Position numbers and translations under genes: made by a program. Shown in pieces: positions 13,707 to 22,133 of a stretch of 22,220 bases of DNA. Source of the stretch: JAYOFM01 sp038117225 (GTDB lineage Bacteria; Pseudomonadota; Alphaproteobacteria; Rhodospirillales; Casp-alpha2); contig JAYOFM010000061.1 of the NCBI GenBank assembly GCA_038117225.1, positions 1-22,220 on the forward strand, in the 5' to 3' direction. Under the pieces are notes generated by a model that was not told the DNA's origin, ran no database searches, and saw only the letters and a program-made list of their open reading frames with translations. Every line of letters begins with the position of its first letter. Position 1 is the stretch's first letter.

Positions 13707-15737
13707 CTAAGCCGCCGCCTCGCCGGCGATCCAGTGCCGGTGCCAGGCGGCGAGGTTGAACAGGGTCCAGAGATGCAAGGCGTTGTCGCGCCGGCCCTCT
13801 CGGTGATCGCGGACCATGCCGTTCAACACGTCCCGGCGGACACCGATTTCGTCGAGCAGCGGACTGGCGCGCAGGGTTTCCTCGGCGACGGCGCCGAAGT
13901 CGCCGCGCAACCAATCGGCCATGGGGGCGGCAAAGCCCATTTTCTTGCGGTCGATCGTCTCATCGGGAATGACGCCGCGCAGCGCCTTCTTCAACAGGTT
14001 CTTCTTGATGCCGTCCCTGATTTTGTCGGCTTGGGGAATGTCCATGGTGTATTCGACCAACGCGTGGTCAAGGAACGGCACGCGCCCTTCGACGGACGTC
14101 GACATGGTGATTTTATCGACCCGCATCAGCAGTAGCTCGGGCAGGCGCAGGCGGAATTCGTTGTAGATCATCCGAGTCAGCGTATCGCGCTTTCCGGCGG
14201 CGGCTTCCAGGTCGGCCCGGTAGCCGGTTGGGATGGCGCCGCTGTCGCTGGACCGCATGCCGGGGACGGCGATGCCGGCCTCGGCGAGGATGCCGGTGCT
14301 ATCGCCATCTCCACCAAGCGGGCGTGACAGCAGGCGGTGCTTATGGACATTCCAGAACGCATTGGCACCGGACCAGAACACGTCCTGCCCGGCGGCGGCA
14401 CGCATCAGCACCTCGGCCGGTTTTTCCAGTCGGCGCGACAGCATGGCGGCCGAACGGGCGAGACCGGCGATCGGCCGGCGCAGCGCCGCCGGCACCGCGG
14501 CCATGTAGGGATCGGCCATGCGCTGCTGAGTGCGAATGTAGGTCATATAACTGTCGTAGCCGCAGAACTGTTCGTCCGAGCCCTCTCCGACCTGCACCAC
14601 GGTGACGCCCGAGTCCTTGGCTAGCTTGGAAACGAAATAGAGCGGAATGCAGACCCAGTCGGCGATGGGTTCGTCCTGATGGAAAACCAGATTTCGCAAA
14701 TAGTCTTCCATGTCGCGGGCGGTGATCAGCACTTCGTGGTGATTGGTGTTGAATTCCTTGGCGATGCGGTTGGCGGGTTCGAGTTCGTTGAGGTGTTTGT
14801 AGTCCTCGAAGCCGACGGTGAAGGTATCGACCGGACGGGTCATGTGCCGGTTCATGAGCGCCACGTTGGCGCTGGAATCGATACCGCCTGACAGAAAGAC
14901 GCCGAACGGCACGTCCGACATCATGCGTTTCTCGATGGCATCTTCCAGCCGTGTCATGATGCCGTCGGCGTAAAAATCGGCGCGCGCGGATTCCGAAAGG
15001 CCAGCGACCGCGTTGGCATCAATTTCCTGGCCGGGCACGGGCGCCCAGTAGGCCTTGGCGTCGACGCCACCGTCGGCGGCGATGCGCATGATATGGCCCG
15101 CCGGCAGCTTAAAGATGTCCTTGAACATGGTCAGCGGCGCCGGCGTCACCATGAAACTGAGATAATGATTGACCGCATCGTGGTCGACGGCGCGCGGTAC
15201 GTCGGGGTCGCTCAGCAGTGCCTTGATTTCCGATGCGAAACGGAAGGCGCCGCCGCTGCGGGTGAAGTAGACCGGTTTGATGCCGATGCGGTCACGCGCG
15301 ATATGCAATTCGCGGCGCTTGGCGTCCCAGATGGCGAAGGCGAACATGCCTTCCAGGCGCTCGACTAGGCCTTCCATGCCCCAGGCCGAGTAGCCGTGCA
15401 CCAGGACTTCGGTATCCGAGTGATCGGTGCGGAACACATAGCCTTGGGCTTGCAGCTCGGCGCGCAGGGGCAAATGGTTATAAACCTCGCCGTTGTACGT
15501 CAGAACCACCGAGCCATCGTCGTTGGCCATTGGCTGCGCGGCGAGATCGGATAGATCAATAATAGCCAGTCGGCGATGTGCGAGGCCGACCCGGGAATCC
15601 GCCGACATCCAAAGACCGTCGCCATCCGGTCCGCGATGCGCCATGACCCGCTGCATGGCGTCGAGACGGCCTTTCAGGGCGGTCGCGTCGCGCCATGATG
15701 TTCCGTCAATTTGAAGAAAGCCGGCGATGCCGCACAT
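13707..15737 (-). CDS. asnB: Glutamine-hydrolysing asparagine synthetase / glycan amidotransferase
   Basis: Cytoplasmic amidotransferase of 676 residues. The N-terminal class II glutaminase domain begins MCGIAGF, with Cys2 as nucleophile after Met removal, and continues with HRGPDGDG (34-41), RRLAIIDLS (55-63) and YNGEVYNH (81-88). The synthetase domain has the ATP-pyrophosphatase loop FLSGGIDSS (281-289), TFTVGFED (305-312) and VGEGSDEQFCGYDSY (383-397). It is longer than E. coli AsnB (554) and nearer the 610-680 residue homologues common in glycan loci. The ATG at 15737 is fixed by the need for Cys at position 2; its ribosome site is weak. It may make asparagine, or amidate a sugar uronic acid, which the neighbouring glycan genes suggest. 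It diverges from the double glycosyltransferase across 183 bases. Confidence 0.9.
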   Translation of the reverse strand: MCGIAGFLQIDGTSWRDATALKGRLDAMQRVMAHRGPDGDGLWMSADSRVGLAHRRLAIIDLSDLAAQPMANDDGSVVLTYNGEVYNHLPLRAELQAQGYVFRTDHSDTEVLVHGYSAWGMEGLVERLEGMFAFAIWDAKRRELHIARDRIGIKPVYFTRSGGAFRFASEIKALLSDPDVPRAVDHDAVNHYLSFMVTPAPLTMFKDIFKLPAGHIMRIAADGGVDAKAYWAPVPGQEIDANAVAGLSESARADFYADGIMTRLEDAIEKRMMSDVPFGVFLSGGIDSSANVALMNRHMTRPVDTFTVGFEDYKHLNELEPANRIAKEFNTNHHEVLITARDMEDYLRNLVFHQDEPIADWVCIPLYFVSKLAKDSGVTVVQVGEGSDEQFCGYDSYMTYIRTQQRMADPYMAAVPAALRRPIAGLARSAAMLSRRLEKPAEVLMRAAAGQDVFWSGANAFWNVHKHRLLSRPLGGDGDSTGILAEAGIAVPGMRSSDSGAIPTGYRADLEAAAGKRDTLTRMIYNEFRLRLPELLLMRVDKITMSTSVEGRVPFLDHALVEYTMDIPQADKIRDGIKKNLLKKALRGVIPDETIDRKKMGFAAPMADWLRGDFGAVAEETLRASPLLDEIGVRRDVLNGMVRDHREGRRDNALHLWTLFNLAAWHRHWIAGEAAA

Positions 15738-15920
15738 GGTTTTCGGTCCGATGTTTCGTTCGGCAACTTCATACCCGCAATGCCGGGCGAGGTCACTCAC
15801 CGGATTGCCCCCACATGGAGCGTGGGCCGGTTTCCCCTATACTTTCCTGGTCGGAGGTAATACCTAAGGGCCGCGCCATTCACCGGACATTGTTCCGCCA
15901 GCAGAGACACCCCGGCTCGC

Positions 15921-18164
15921 ATGCGAATCATCGTTAACGCCATATCGGCCAACACCGGCGGCATCGTCACCTATACCGGAAACCTGGTGCGCCATCTCGG
16001 CACCGAGGATTTCGAAATCATCATCTACGTGCCGTTGACCTTCGATGACAGCGTGCTGCCGGCGCGCGACGGCGTCTCGCTGGTCAAGGTCAACAATAAA
16101 TTCATGCTCGGCCTGCTGGGGCGGCTGTATTGGGAGCAGGTGACCTGGCGCCGGATCATCAAGCGCAGCGGCGCCGATGTCCTGTTCTCATCGGCCAATT
16201 ATGGCGTGCTGTTCGCGCCCATTCCGCAGGTTCTTCTGGTGCAGGGCGAGATCTATCTCAATACGGTTTACCGGGAACGCGTTCTGCCGCGGCTTGGTTG
16301 CTTCGAGCGCCTCTCCGCGTACCTTAGGCGAAAATTGGTTCTGTGGTCGGCACGCAGTTCGCGGCGCGTAGTGTTTCCGTCGCTGACCCATCTCGAGGCC
16401 TCGGCCGACTACGACCCGATGCTGGCCGACAATGCGGAGGTCAATTTTCTCGCCGTCGAGAACCGTTTCGGTGCCCGCGAACGGACGCGGCCCTGGCGTG
16501 ACGATGACTGTCTGCGGATGCTCTACGTCTCCGTCTATTATCCGCATAAGGACCCCGGGACGCTGGCGCGCGCCACGGTGGTATTGAATGAGGCCGGCTT
16601 CAAGGCCGAGTCCCATATCACGATGGAGCACAATGACTTCGTCATCTGGGCCAACGGCGAAGAGGACTGGGCCGGACTCAATGAACCGTCCATGAAGGGC
16701 TGCGTCAGCCTCGGCCGGATTCCGCATGAACAACTGATCGAACGGCTCGACACTTTTGATCTGTTTGTCTTCCCGTCCGCCGCCGAAACCTTCGGCTTCC
16801 CCATGGTCGAGGCGATGGCCGCGGGGATCCCGCTTTTGGTGTCGGATACTCAGGCGCATCGGGAAATCTGCGGTGATGCGGCAGCCTATTACGAACTCGG
16901 CAATGCCCAGGATCTGGCTGACCAAGCGCGGGCGTTGGATGCGGACCCGGACCGACGCCGAGACATGGTGGCGTTGGGCAAGGTACGCGCGGCGGATATG
17001 TTCACTTGGTCGGGCCACATGGAGAAGTTGGCCAAGACTCTGAAGGCGGCGGGCGCGCCGGCCGGCACCCGGGTGCTGATCAACGCGTTGCACGCCCGTT
17101 CTGGCGGCGGTGTGACCTATCTGCGGAACATTCTGCCGGCCTTGGCGCGGGAAGAGGGGGTGACGCTCTATCTGATTCTCAACGAAGACCAGCGCGGATT
17201 GCTGCCGAGCGGGCTCGAAAATGTTCATTTCCTTTATCAGCGTTTCACCCGGGGATTCTGGCGCACCCTGTTCCTGGAACAGGTGATGGTGCCATTAATC
17301 GCGCTGCATGTGGATGCCGACGTGACATTTTCGCCGGCTAATTTTGGGCCGGTCATGGCGCGCCGTTCCATGGTCATGGTGCGCAACGCGACCAGTGTTG
17401 CCGCTGTTGAACGTCGGCCGCTGAAACTCGCCTATTGGACGCTGTTGCATCTGGCGACATTGCTTTCGCTGATGGCCAGCCGTCGCGCAATCGCCGTGTC
17501 CGACTATGCGCGAAAACAGGTCGCGCGCGGTATGTTCACCTACCTGCGCCGCCGCATCGCCGTCGTCCACCATGGCGTCAACGCGGCATTCGCACCGCCG
17601 CCGGCGGGCGTGCCGCGCGAAGGTTTCCTGCTCGCTGTCTCCGATCTTTACGTGCAGAAGAATTTCGTCAATCTGCTGACGGCATTCGCCGCCCTGCGTG
17701 TCAATCATCCCGATGTCGTTCTCCGCATCGCCGGGGCGCCGATTGATCAAGAATACTTCGGCTGGTTGCAGCGCATGGTGGTCGATTTGGGGCTCAGCGA
17801 CCACGTGGAATTTCTCGGGCACATTCAATTCGAGGAATTACGGTCGCTGTACCACCGGTGCGCCGTGTTCGTGTTCCCGTCCAGCGTCGAAACCTTCGGC
17901 CATCCGTTGGTCGAAGCGATGGCGTCGGGCGCGCCGATCGCCAGTTCGAACGGTGCCGCGATGCCCGAAATATTGGGCGACGCTGGCGTCTATTTCGATC
18001 CGCACGATCCTGGCGACATGGTCCGTGCCATTGGCGCGCTGCTGGACGACGCCGCCGAGCGCGAGCGCCTTGGGCGGGCGGCCGAGGCGCGGGCGCGAAA
18101 CTACTCCTGGGCTCGTTCGGCGTCGGAGACACTCGCGGTATTCAAAGATGCATCGCTTCGTTGA
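15921..18164 (+). CDS. Fused double GT4 glycosyltransferase (two GT-B modules)
   Basis: Protein of 747 residues containing two complete GT4-type modules in one frame. Module 1 (about 1-375) opens MRIIVNAISANTGGIVTY and carries the EX7E motif with E289 and E297 in ETFGFPMVE. Module 2 (about 383-747) opens TRVLINALHARSGGGVTY, almost the same signature, and carries E657 and E665 in ETFGHPLVE. Both also share the pattern VDADVTFSPANFGPV/GADVLFSSANYGVL, so they appear to descend from one duplicated gene. The linker KAAGAPAG is short. Both modules look catalytically intact, so it may add two sugars in succession. The ATG at 15921 is the first fitting the fold; I see no good Shine-Dalgarno sequence. 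It stands alone on the plus strand, divergent from asnB. Confidence 0.9.
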   Translation: MRIIVNAISANTGGIVTYTGNLVRHLGTEDFEIIIYVPLTFDDSVLPARDGVSLVKVNNKFMLGLLGRLYWEQVTWRRIIKRSGADVLFSSANYGVLFAPIPQVLLVQGEIYLNTVYRERVLPRLGCFERLSAYLRRKLVLWSARSSRRVVFPSLTHLEASADYDPMLADNAEVNFLAVENRFGARERTRPWRDDDCLRMLYVSVYYPHKDPGTLARATVVLNEAGFKAESHITMEHNDFVIWANGEEDWAGLNEPSMKGCVSLGRIPHEQLIERLDTFDLFVFPSAAETFGFPMVEAMAAGIPLLVSDTQAHREICGDAAAYYELGNAQDLADQARALDADPDRRRDMVALGKVRAADMFTWSGHMEKLAKTLKAAGAPAGTRVLINALHARSGGGVTYLRNILPALAREEGVTLYLILNEDQRGLLPSGLENVHFLYQRFTRGFWRTLFLEQVMVPLIALHVDADVTFSPANFGPVMARRSMVMVRNATSVAAVERRPLKLAYWTLLHLATLLSLMASRRAIAVSDYARKQVARGMFTYLRRRIAVVHHGVNAAFAPPPAGVPREGFLLAVSDLYVQKNFVNLLTAFAALRVNHPDVVLRIAGAPIDQEYFGWLQRMVVDLGLSDHVEFLGHIQFEELRSLYHRCAVFVFPSSVETFGHPLVEAMASGAPIASSNGAAMPEILGDAGVYFDPHDPGDMVRAIGALLDDAAERERLGRAAEARARNYSWARSASETLAVFKDASLR

Positions 18165-18284
18165 GGCGTGCCTACTCTGGATGTGACACGGGCTGCCGCC
18201 TGAGTGATGGGGTGCCGCAGGTTGTATACAATCCGTCATCATACACTTTCGGCGCGAGGGCTTGTCATCCTTATGATTCATGTT

Positions 18285-18390
18285 AACGTCAGCGTAACGA
18301 TTATCTGAGTGGACGTCTGGGAGCATTGAACGTCGGATTTGATTTAGAACGTCAGCGAGCACCGGCTACGATTTTGAAAGCCGCGACGTT
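18285..18390 (+). promoter_or_regulatory. Cluster of five RACGTC motifs upstream of second importer
   Basis: The hexamer RACGTC occurs at 18285 (AACGTC), 18312 (GACGTC), 18329 (AACGTC), 18348 (AACGTC) and inverted at 18385 (GACGTT). The ten bases AACGTCAGCG are repeated exactly at 18285-18294 and 18348-18357. The last copy falls inside the spacer of the candidate promoter and the others lie upstream of it, as expected for operator sites. No known regulator is assigned. Confidence 0.35.
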
Positions 18391-18402
18391 GGCGATTATC
18401 AC
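18374..18402 (+). promoter_or_regulatory. Candidate promoter of the polyamine-type importer operon
   Basis: TTGAAA at 18374-18379 (five of six matches to -35) and TATCAC at 18397-18402 (four of six matches to -10) are separated by 17 bases. The predicted start near 18409 would place GCCCAA-AAAA-TTGGGC (18406-18421), a 6-base-pair hairpin, at the very 5' end of a leader of about 45 bases. Such a 5' hairpin could stabilise the message. This is a motif-based prediction. Confidence 0.4.
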
Positions 18403-18453
18403 AGAGCCCAAAAAATTGGGCCGCTAATTCAAAAACAGGGAAGCTATTGAAGC

Positions 18454-19545
18454 ATGTCAGAGACAACGGACGCGCTGGTTCGTTTCAAGGAAGTCCAGAA
18501 AAGTTACGACGGTGAAATCCTGGTCGTGAAGAACCTGAACCTCGATGTTGCTCAGGGCGAGTTCCTGACCATGCTTGGCCCGTCCGGGTCGGGCAAGACC
18601 ACCTGTCTGATGATGCTGGCTGGCTTCGAACCGGCAACACATGGTGAAATTTATCTAAACGATCAGCCCATCAACGACGTACCACCGCACAAGCGCGGCA
18701 TCGGCATGGTGTTCCAGAACTATGCCCTGTTTCCGCACATGTCAGTGGCCGAAAACCTCGCGTTTCCGCTCGAAGTCCGCAAGATGGGCAAGGCGGAGAT
18801 CGAGGAACGGGTCAACAAGGCGCTCAACATGGTGCAACTCGGTGCCTTTGGCGGCCGTCGTCCGGCGCAGCTTTCGGGCGGCCAGCAGCAGCGCGTGGCG
18901 GTCGCCCGCGCGCTGGTCTTCGACCCGGAGCTGGTGTTGATGGACGAGCCGCTGGGTGCGCTTGACAAGCAACTGCGCGAGCAGATGCAATACGAAATCA
19001 AACATATTCACGAGAACCTGGGTGTCACCGTGGTTTACGTCACGCATGATCAGTCCGAGGCGCTCACCATGTCCAACCGGGTCGCTGTCTTCAACGATGG
19101 CGTGATCCAGCAGTTGGCGCCGCCGGACGCCCTTTATGAGCGCCCGGACAACGCGTTCGTCGCCCAATTCATTGGCGAGAACAATACGCTGATGGGAACC
19201 ATCAAGGCGATCAACGGCGAAAGCTGCACGGTCGAGGTGGATGGCGGCGGTACCGTTCAGGCGCTGGCCGTTAACATTGGCGCCGTCGGCGAGCGGACAT
19301 CGCTATCGCTGCGGCCGGAACGGGTCGAGGTCAATCCGGACGCCGGAAAATTCCCGAATATGTTCGATGCCAAGATCGAGGAATTGATTTATCTCGGAGA
19401 TCATATCCGCACGCGTGCAAGCGTCTGCGGGCACAGTGATTTCGTCGTTAAGATTCCGAATGCCGCGCACCATGCGTCGTTGAATAAGGGTGATACGGCG
19501 AAGTTCGGTTGGACGATGGAAGACTGTCGGGCGCTTGACGCCTGA
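18454..19545 (+). CDS. ABC importer ATPase, spermidine/putrescine (PotA) class
   Basis: ATP-binding subunit of 363 residues. Walker A GPSGSGKTT is at 42-50, Q-loop Gln88, signature LSGGQQQR from 140, Walker B LVLMDEP from 160 with D-loop GALD, and switch His198 in VTHD. The C-terminal 120 residues (VGERTSLSLRPERVEVNPD and onwards) form a TOBE-type domain. It heads a set of ATPase, binding protein, permease and second permease, the standard order for PotA-type systems in alphaproteobacteria. AGGGA lies about 12 bases before the ATG, a long spacing. The 289 bases upstream carry the promoter and repeated motifs described separately. Polyamine uptake is the family's usual job; related systems move other amines or opines, so the substrate stays open. 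Confidence 0.92.
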   Translation: MSETTDALVRFKEVQKSYDGEILVVKNLNLDVAQGEFLTMLGPSGSGKTTCLMMLAGFEPATHGEIYLNDQPINDVPPHKRGIGMVFQNYALFPHMSVAENLAFPLEVRKMGKAEIEERVNKALNMVQLGAFGGRRPAQLSGGQQQRVAVARALVFDPELVLMDEPLGALDKQLREQMQYEIKHIHENLGVTVVYVTHDQSEALTMSNRVAVFNDGVIQQLAPPDALYERPDNAFVAQFIGENNTLMGTIKAINGESCTVEVDGGGTVQALAVNIGAVGERTSLSLRPERVEVNPDAGKFPNMFDAKIEELIYLGDHIRTRASVCGHSDFVVKIPNAAHHASLNKGDTAKFGWTMEDCRALDA

Positions 19546-19665
19546 TTGGGTGTTCGGTCGTTGTTCGCTGCGCCAGCGGAAGCGGCCGGATGTGAAATGC
19601 CGGCAATGTCGGCACACTATCGGTGAAGAAACACACTTTTCAAAAATTTAGGGAGTTACAAATCA

Positions 19666-20754
19666 ATGAGTAAGCGACTGACTTTCGCGACCATGGCCGC
19701 CGCCGGCGCCCTCGTCTTCGGGGCGGCGAGCGTACAGGCCGCCGATCTGACCGTTGTTTCGTGGGGTGGTGCCTACACGAAGAGCCAGGTCGAAGCCTAT
19801 CACAAGCCCTACACCAAGATGACCGGCACTAAGATTCTATCCGAGAACTATTCCGGCGGTCTGGCCGAGATCAAGGCTCAGGTGGAAGCCGGCAACGTGA
19901 AATGGGATATCGTCGATCTGGAAATGTCGGATGCCGTCCGTGGCTGCGACGAAGGCCTGCTTGAACCCATCGACGCTTCTATTCTGCCCAAGGGCGACAA
20001 CGGTGTAGCGGCCAAGGATGATTTCATCCCTGGCTCGATTACTGAATGCGCGGTCGGCACCATCGTTTGGTCGACAATCTATGCCTACGACAAGACCAAA
20101 TTCCCGGGTGGCGGCCCCAAGACCATGGCCGATTTCTTCGACGTCAAGAAGTTCCCGGGCAAGCGCGGCATGCGCAAGACTCCGAAGGCCAACATGGAAA
20201 TGGCGCTAATCGCTGATGGCGTGGCCACCAAGGACGTTTACAAGACCTTGGCGACCAAAGCCGGCGTCGATCGTGCCTTCGCCAAGCTCGACAGCATCAA
20301 GTCCAGCGTTGTCTGGTGGGAAGCTGGCGCACAGCCGCCGCAGCTCTTGGCCGATGGCGAAGTCTCCATGACCACTGCCTACAACGGTCGTATCTTCAAT
20401 GCCCAGGCCGTCGAAAAGAAGCCGTTCGAAATCGTCTGGGATGGCCAGGTCTTCGATCTTGATCTCTGGGGCATTCCCAAGGGCGCCAAGAACAAGGCCG
20501 AGGCGCTGAAGTTCCTCGCCTTCTCGACCGACACCAAGCGTCTTGCCGGGCAGGCCGCGTGGATTTCCTACGGTCCGGTGCGTCAGTCCTCGATCCCGCT
20601 CATCGGCAAGCACGCCGAAGCCGGCGTCGCGATGGGCCCGCACATGCCGACAGCCGCCGCCAACTTCAAGAAGGCGATCCAGAACGATTTTGAATTCTGG
20701 GCCGATCGTCAGGATGAATTGAACGAGCGCTTCAATTCGTGGCTGGCCAAGTAA
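19666..20754 (+). CDS. Periplasmic substrate-binding protein, PotD-like (COG0687)
   Basis: Secreted solute-binding protein of 362 residues. Residues 1-25 form a signal peptide (MSKRLTFATM, hydrophobic core, cleavage near SVQA-AD). The mature start DLTVVSWGGAYTKSQVEAYHKPYTKMTG and the segment WDIVDLEMSDAVRGCDEGLLEPID are characteristic of the PotD/PotF-like COG0687 group, as is GEVSMTTAYNGRIFNAQ in the hinge region. It captures substrate and delivers it to the following permeases. GGGAG stands 10 bases ahead of the ATG. It lies 120 bases after the ATPase gene and 105 bases before the permease, with a strong hairpin in the second gap. Polyamines are the expected ligand class, but the binding residues are not diagnostic by eye. 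Confidence 0.92.
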   Translation: MSKRLTFATMAAAGALVFGAASVQAADLTVVSWGGAYTKSQVEAYHKPYTKMTGTKILSENYSGGLAEIKAQVEAGNVKWDIVDLEMSDAVRGCDEGLLEPIDASILPKGDNGVAAKDDFIPGSITECAVGTIVWSTIYAYDKTKFPGGGPKTMADFFDVKKFPGKRGMRKTPKANMEMALIADGVATKDVYKTLATKAGVDRAFAKLDSIKSSVVWWEAGAQPPQLLADGEVSMTTAYNGRIFNAQAVEKKPFEIVWDGQVFDLDLWGIPKGAKNKAEALKFLAFSTDTKRLAGQAAWISYGPVRQSSIPLIGKHAEAGVAMGPHMPTAAANFKKAIQNDFEFWADRQDELNERFNSWLAK

Positions 20755-20768
20755 TTATCGATGGGAAC

Positions 20769-20794
20769 GGGGGCGGGCCTTCTGGTCCGTCCCC
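20769..20794 (+). promoter_or_regulatory. GC-rich intercistronic hairpin after the PotD-like gene
   Basis: Bases 20769-20779 (GGGGGCGGGCC) pair with 20784-20794 (GGTCCGTCCCC) over 11 base pairs including two G-U pairs, around a TTCT loop. No U-run follows, so full termination is unlikely. It sits 15 bases after the binding-protein stop and 66 bases before the permease start, where a 3'-stabilising or partially terminating structure would raise binding-protein levels above permease. Confidence 0.7.
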
Positions 20795-20859
20795 TACCTA
20801 CCGTATGGTATCGACTTAATCGATTTTAAGCCCGTTTTATTGAACGAGAGATCAAGGTC

Positions 20860-22128
20860 ATGAGCGACGCGGCAACCGCCCTCACATCGACGCAATCGCT
20901 GACCACGGTTGACGGACGCCCGCTCAAGGAAGCCTTGGCCGCGGCCGAGCGCAGCAAGCGCATAAAGGCGATCTTGCTTGTAATGCCGCTGTTCATTTTT
21001 CTGTTTTTCACTTTTCTCTATCCCATCGGGTTGATGTTGTTCCGCTCGGTGGAAAACCCATTGGTCGCCGATCACATGCCGCTGACGGTCGCCGCCCTGG
21101 AAAAATGGGATGGCAAAGGGTTGCCCGATGACAGTGCGTTTGAGGCCGTCGCCAAGGATCTCGTTGCCGCGCGTAAGGATAAGTCGATTGGCCGACTGGC
21201 AACGCGTCTAAATTTTGAAACCTCGGGGCTCCGAAGCGTTATTACTGGCACGGCGCGGAAAGCCAAGCGCATGACCGCACCATACAAAGACAAGATGATC
21301 GCCGCTAAACCCGAGTGGGGTGAACTTTCGACCTGGGCGACTCTCAAGCGACTTTCACCGCGCTATGTCACGACCAATTACTGGGCTGCCGTGGATCGCC
21401 GAATATCGCCCGCGGGTGATGTTGTCCACCAGGACGAGGATCGCCAGATTTACGTGACGCTATTCAAGCGCACCGCGTGGATGAGCCTTTTGGTGACAGT
21501 GGCCTGCCTCATCCTCGGCTATCCCATCGCTTATCTTCTGGCCAGCCTGCCGATGCGCTATTCCAATTTGTTGATGATCCTGGTGCTGCTACCGTTCTGG
21601 ACATCACTGTTGGTGCGCACAACGTCTTGGATCGTGCTGTTGCAGACCCAAGGCGTCATCAATGACATCATGGTGTGGATCGGCCTGATCGATGATTCCC
21701 AGCGCATACAGTTGATCTTCAATGCCCAGGGTACGGTCATCGCGATGACGCAGATCTTGCTGCCGTTCATGGTGCTGCCACTTTACAGTGTCATGAAGAC
21801 GATTCCGCCGAGTTACATGCGCGCGGCCGAATCTCTCGGGGCGCATCGATTCCTCGCGTACTACCGCGTCTATCTGCCGCAGACGCTGCCGGGTATCGGC
21901 GCGGGCTGTCTGTTGGTGTTCATTTTGGCGATCGGTTACTACATCACGCCGGCGTTGGTCGGTGGCCAGGATGGCCAGATGATCTCCAACCTTATCGCCT
22001 TCCACATGCAGAAATCACTCAATTGGGGTCTGGCCGCGGCGCTTGGCGGTATTCTGCTGGCCGGCGTCGTCGTGCTGTATTGGCTCTATAATAAGATCGT
22101 CGGAGTCGACCGGCTGAAGTTGGGGTAA
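20860..22128 (+). CDS. ABC permease, PotB-like, with long periplasmic loop
   Basis: Inner-membrane permease of 422 residues. The N-terminal cytoplasmic part (1-35) is followed by helix 1 (about 36-60), then a hydrophilic stretch of about 140 residues (62-200) predicted to be periplasmic, then five further helices from about 205. The EAA loop RAAESLGAHRFLAYYRVYLPQTLPGI (321-346) docks the ATPase. PotB of E. coli is about 280 residues, so the extra length is in the loop; longer versions with such a loop are known in alphaproteobacterial PotB-like proteins. AAGG lies close before the ATG. The stop is 5 bases before the next permease gene. Confidence 0.9.
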   Translation: MSDAATALTSTQSLTTVDGRPLKEALAAAERSKRIKAILLVMPLFIFLFFTFLYPIGLMLFRSVENPLVADHMPLTVAALEKWDGKGLPDDSAFEAVAKDLVAARKDKSIGRLATRLNFETSGLRSVITGTARKAKRMTAPYKDKMIAAKPEWGELSTWATLKRLSPRYVTTNYWAAVDRRISPAGDVVHQDEDRQIYVTLFKRTAWMSLLVTVACLILGYPIAYLLASLPMRYSNLLMILVLLPFWTSLLVRTTSWIVLLQTQGVINDIMVWIGLIDDSQRIQLIFNAQGTVIAMTQILLPFMVLPLYSVMKTIPPSYMRAAESLGAHRFLAYYRVYLPQTLPGIGAGCLLVFILAIGYYITPALVGGQDGQMISNLIAFHMQKSLNWGLAAALGGILLAGVVVLYWLYNKIVGVDRLKLG

Positions 22129-22133
22129 TCGTT

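Noticed and set aside
15838..15843. TATACT as a -10 element for the double glycosyltransferase
   Set aside because: The hexamer is good but no -35 element lies at a usual distance, so I did not list it as a promoter.
16188..17228. Reverse open frame of 346 codons opposite the double glycosyltransferase
   Set aside because: His/Arg/Gln-rich composition without domain signatures; the plus strand carries conserved GT4 motifs throughout.
19598..19614. TGCCG...CGGCA hairpin between the PotA-like and PotD-like genes
   Set aside because: Only five base pairs and no U-tract; much weaker than the two hairpins after the binding-protein genes.
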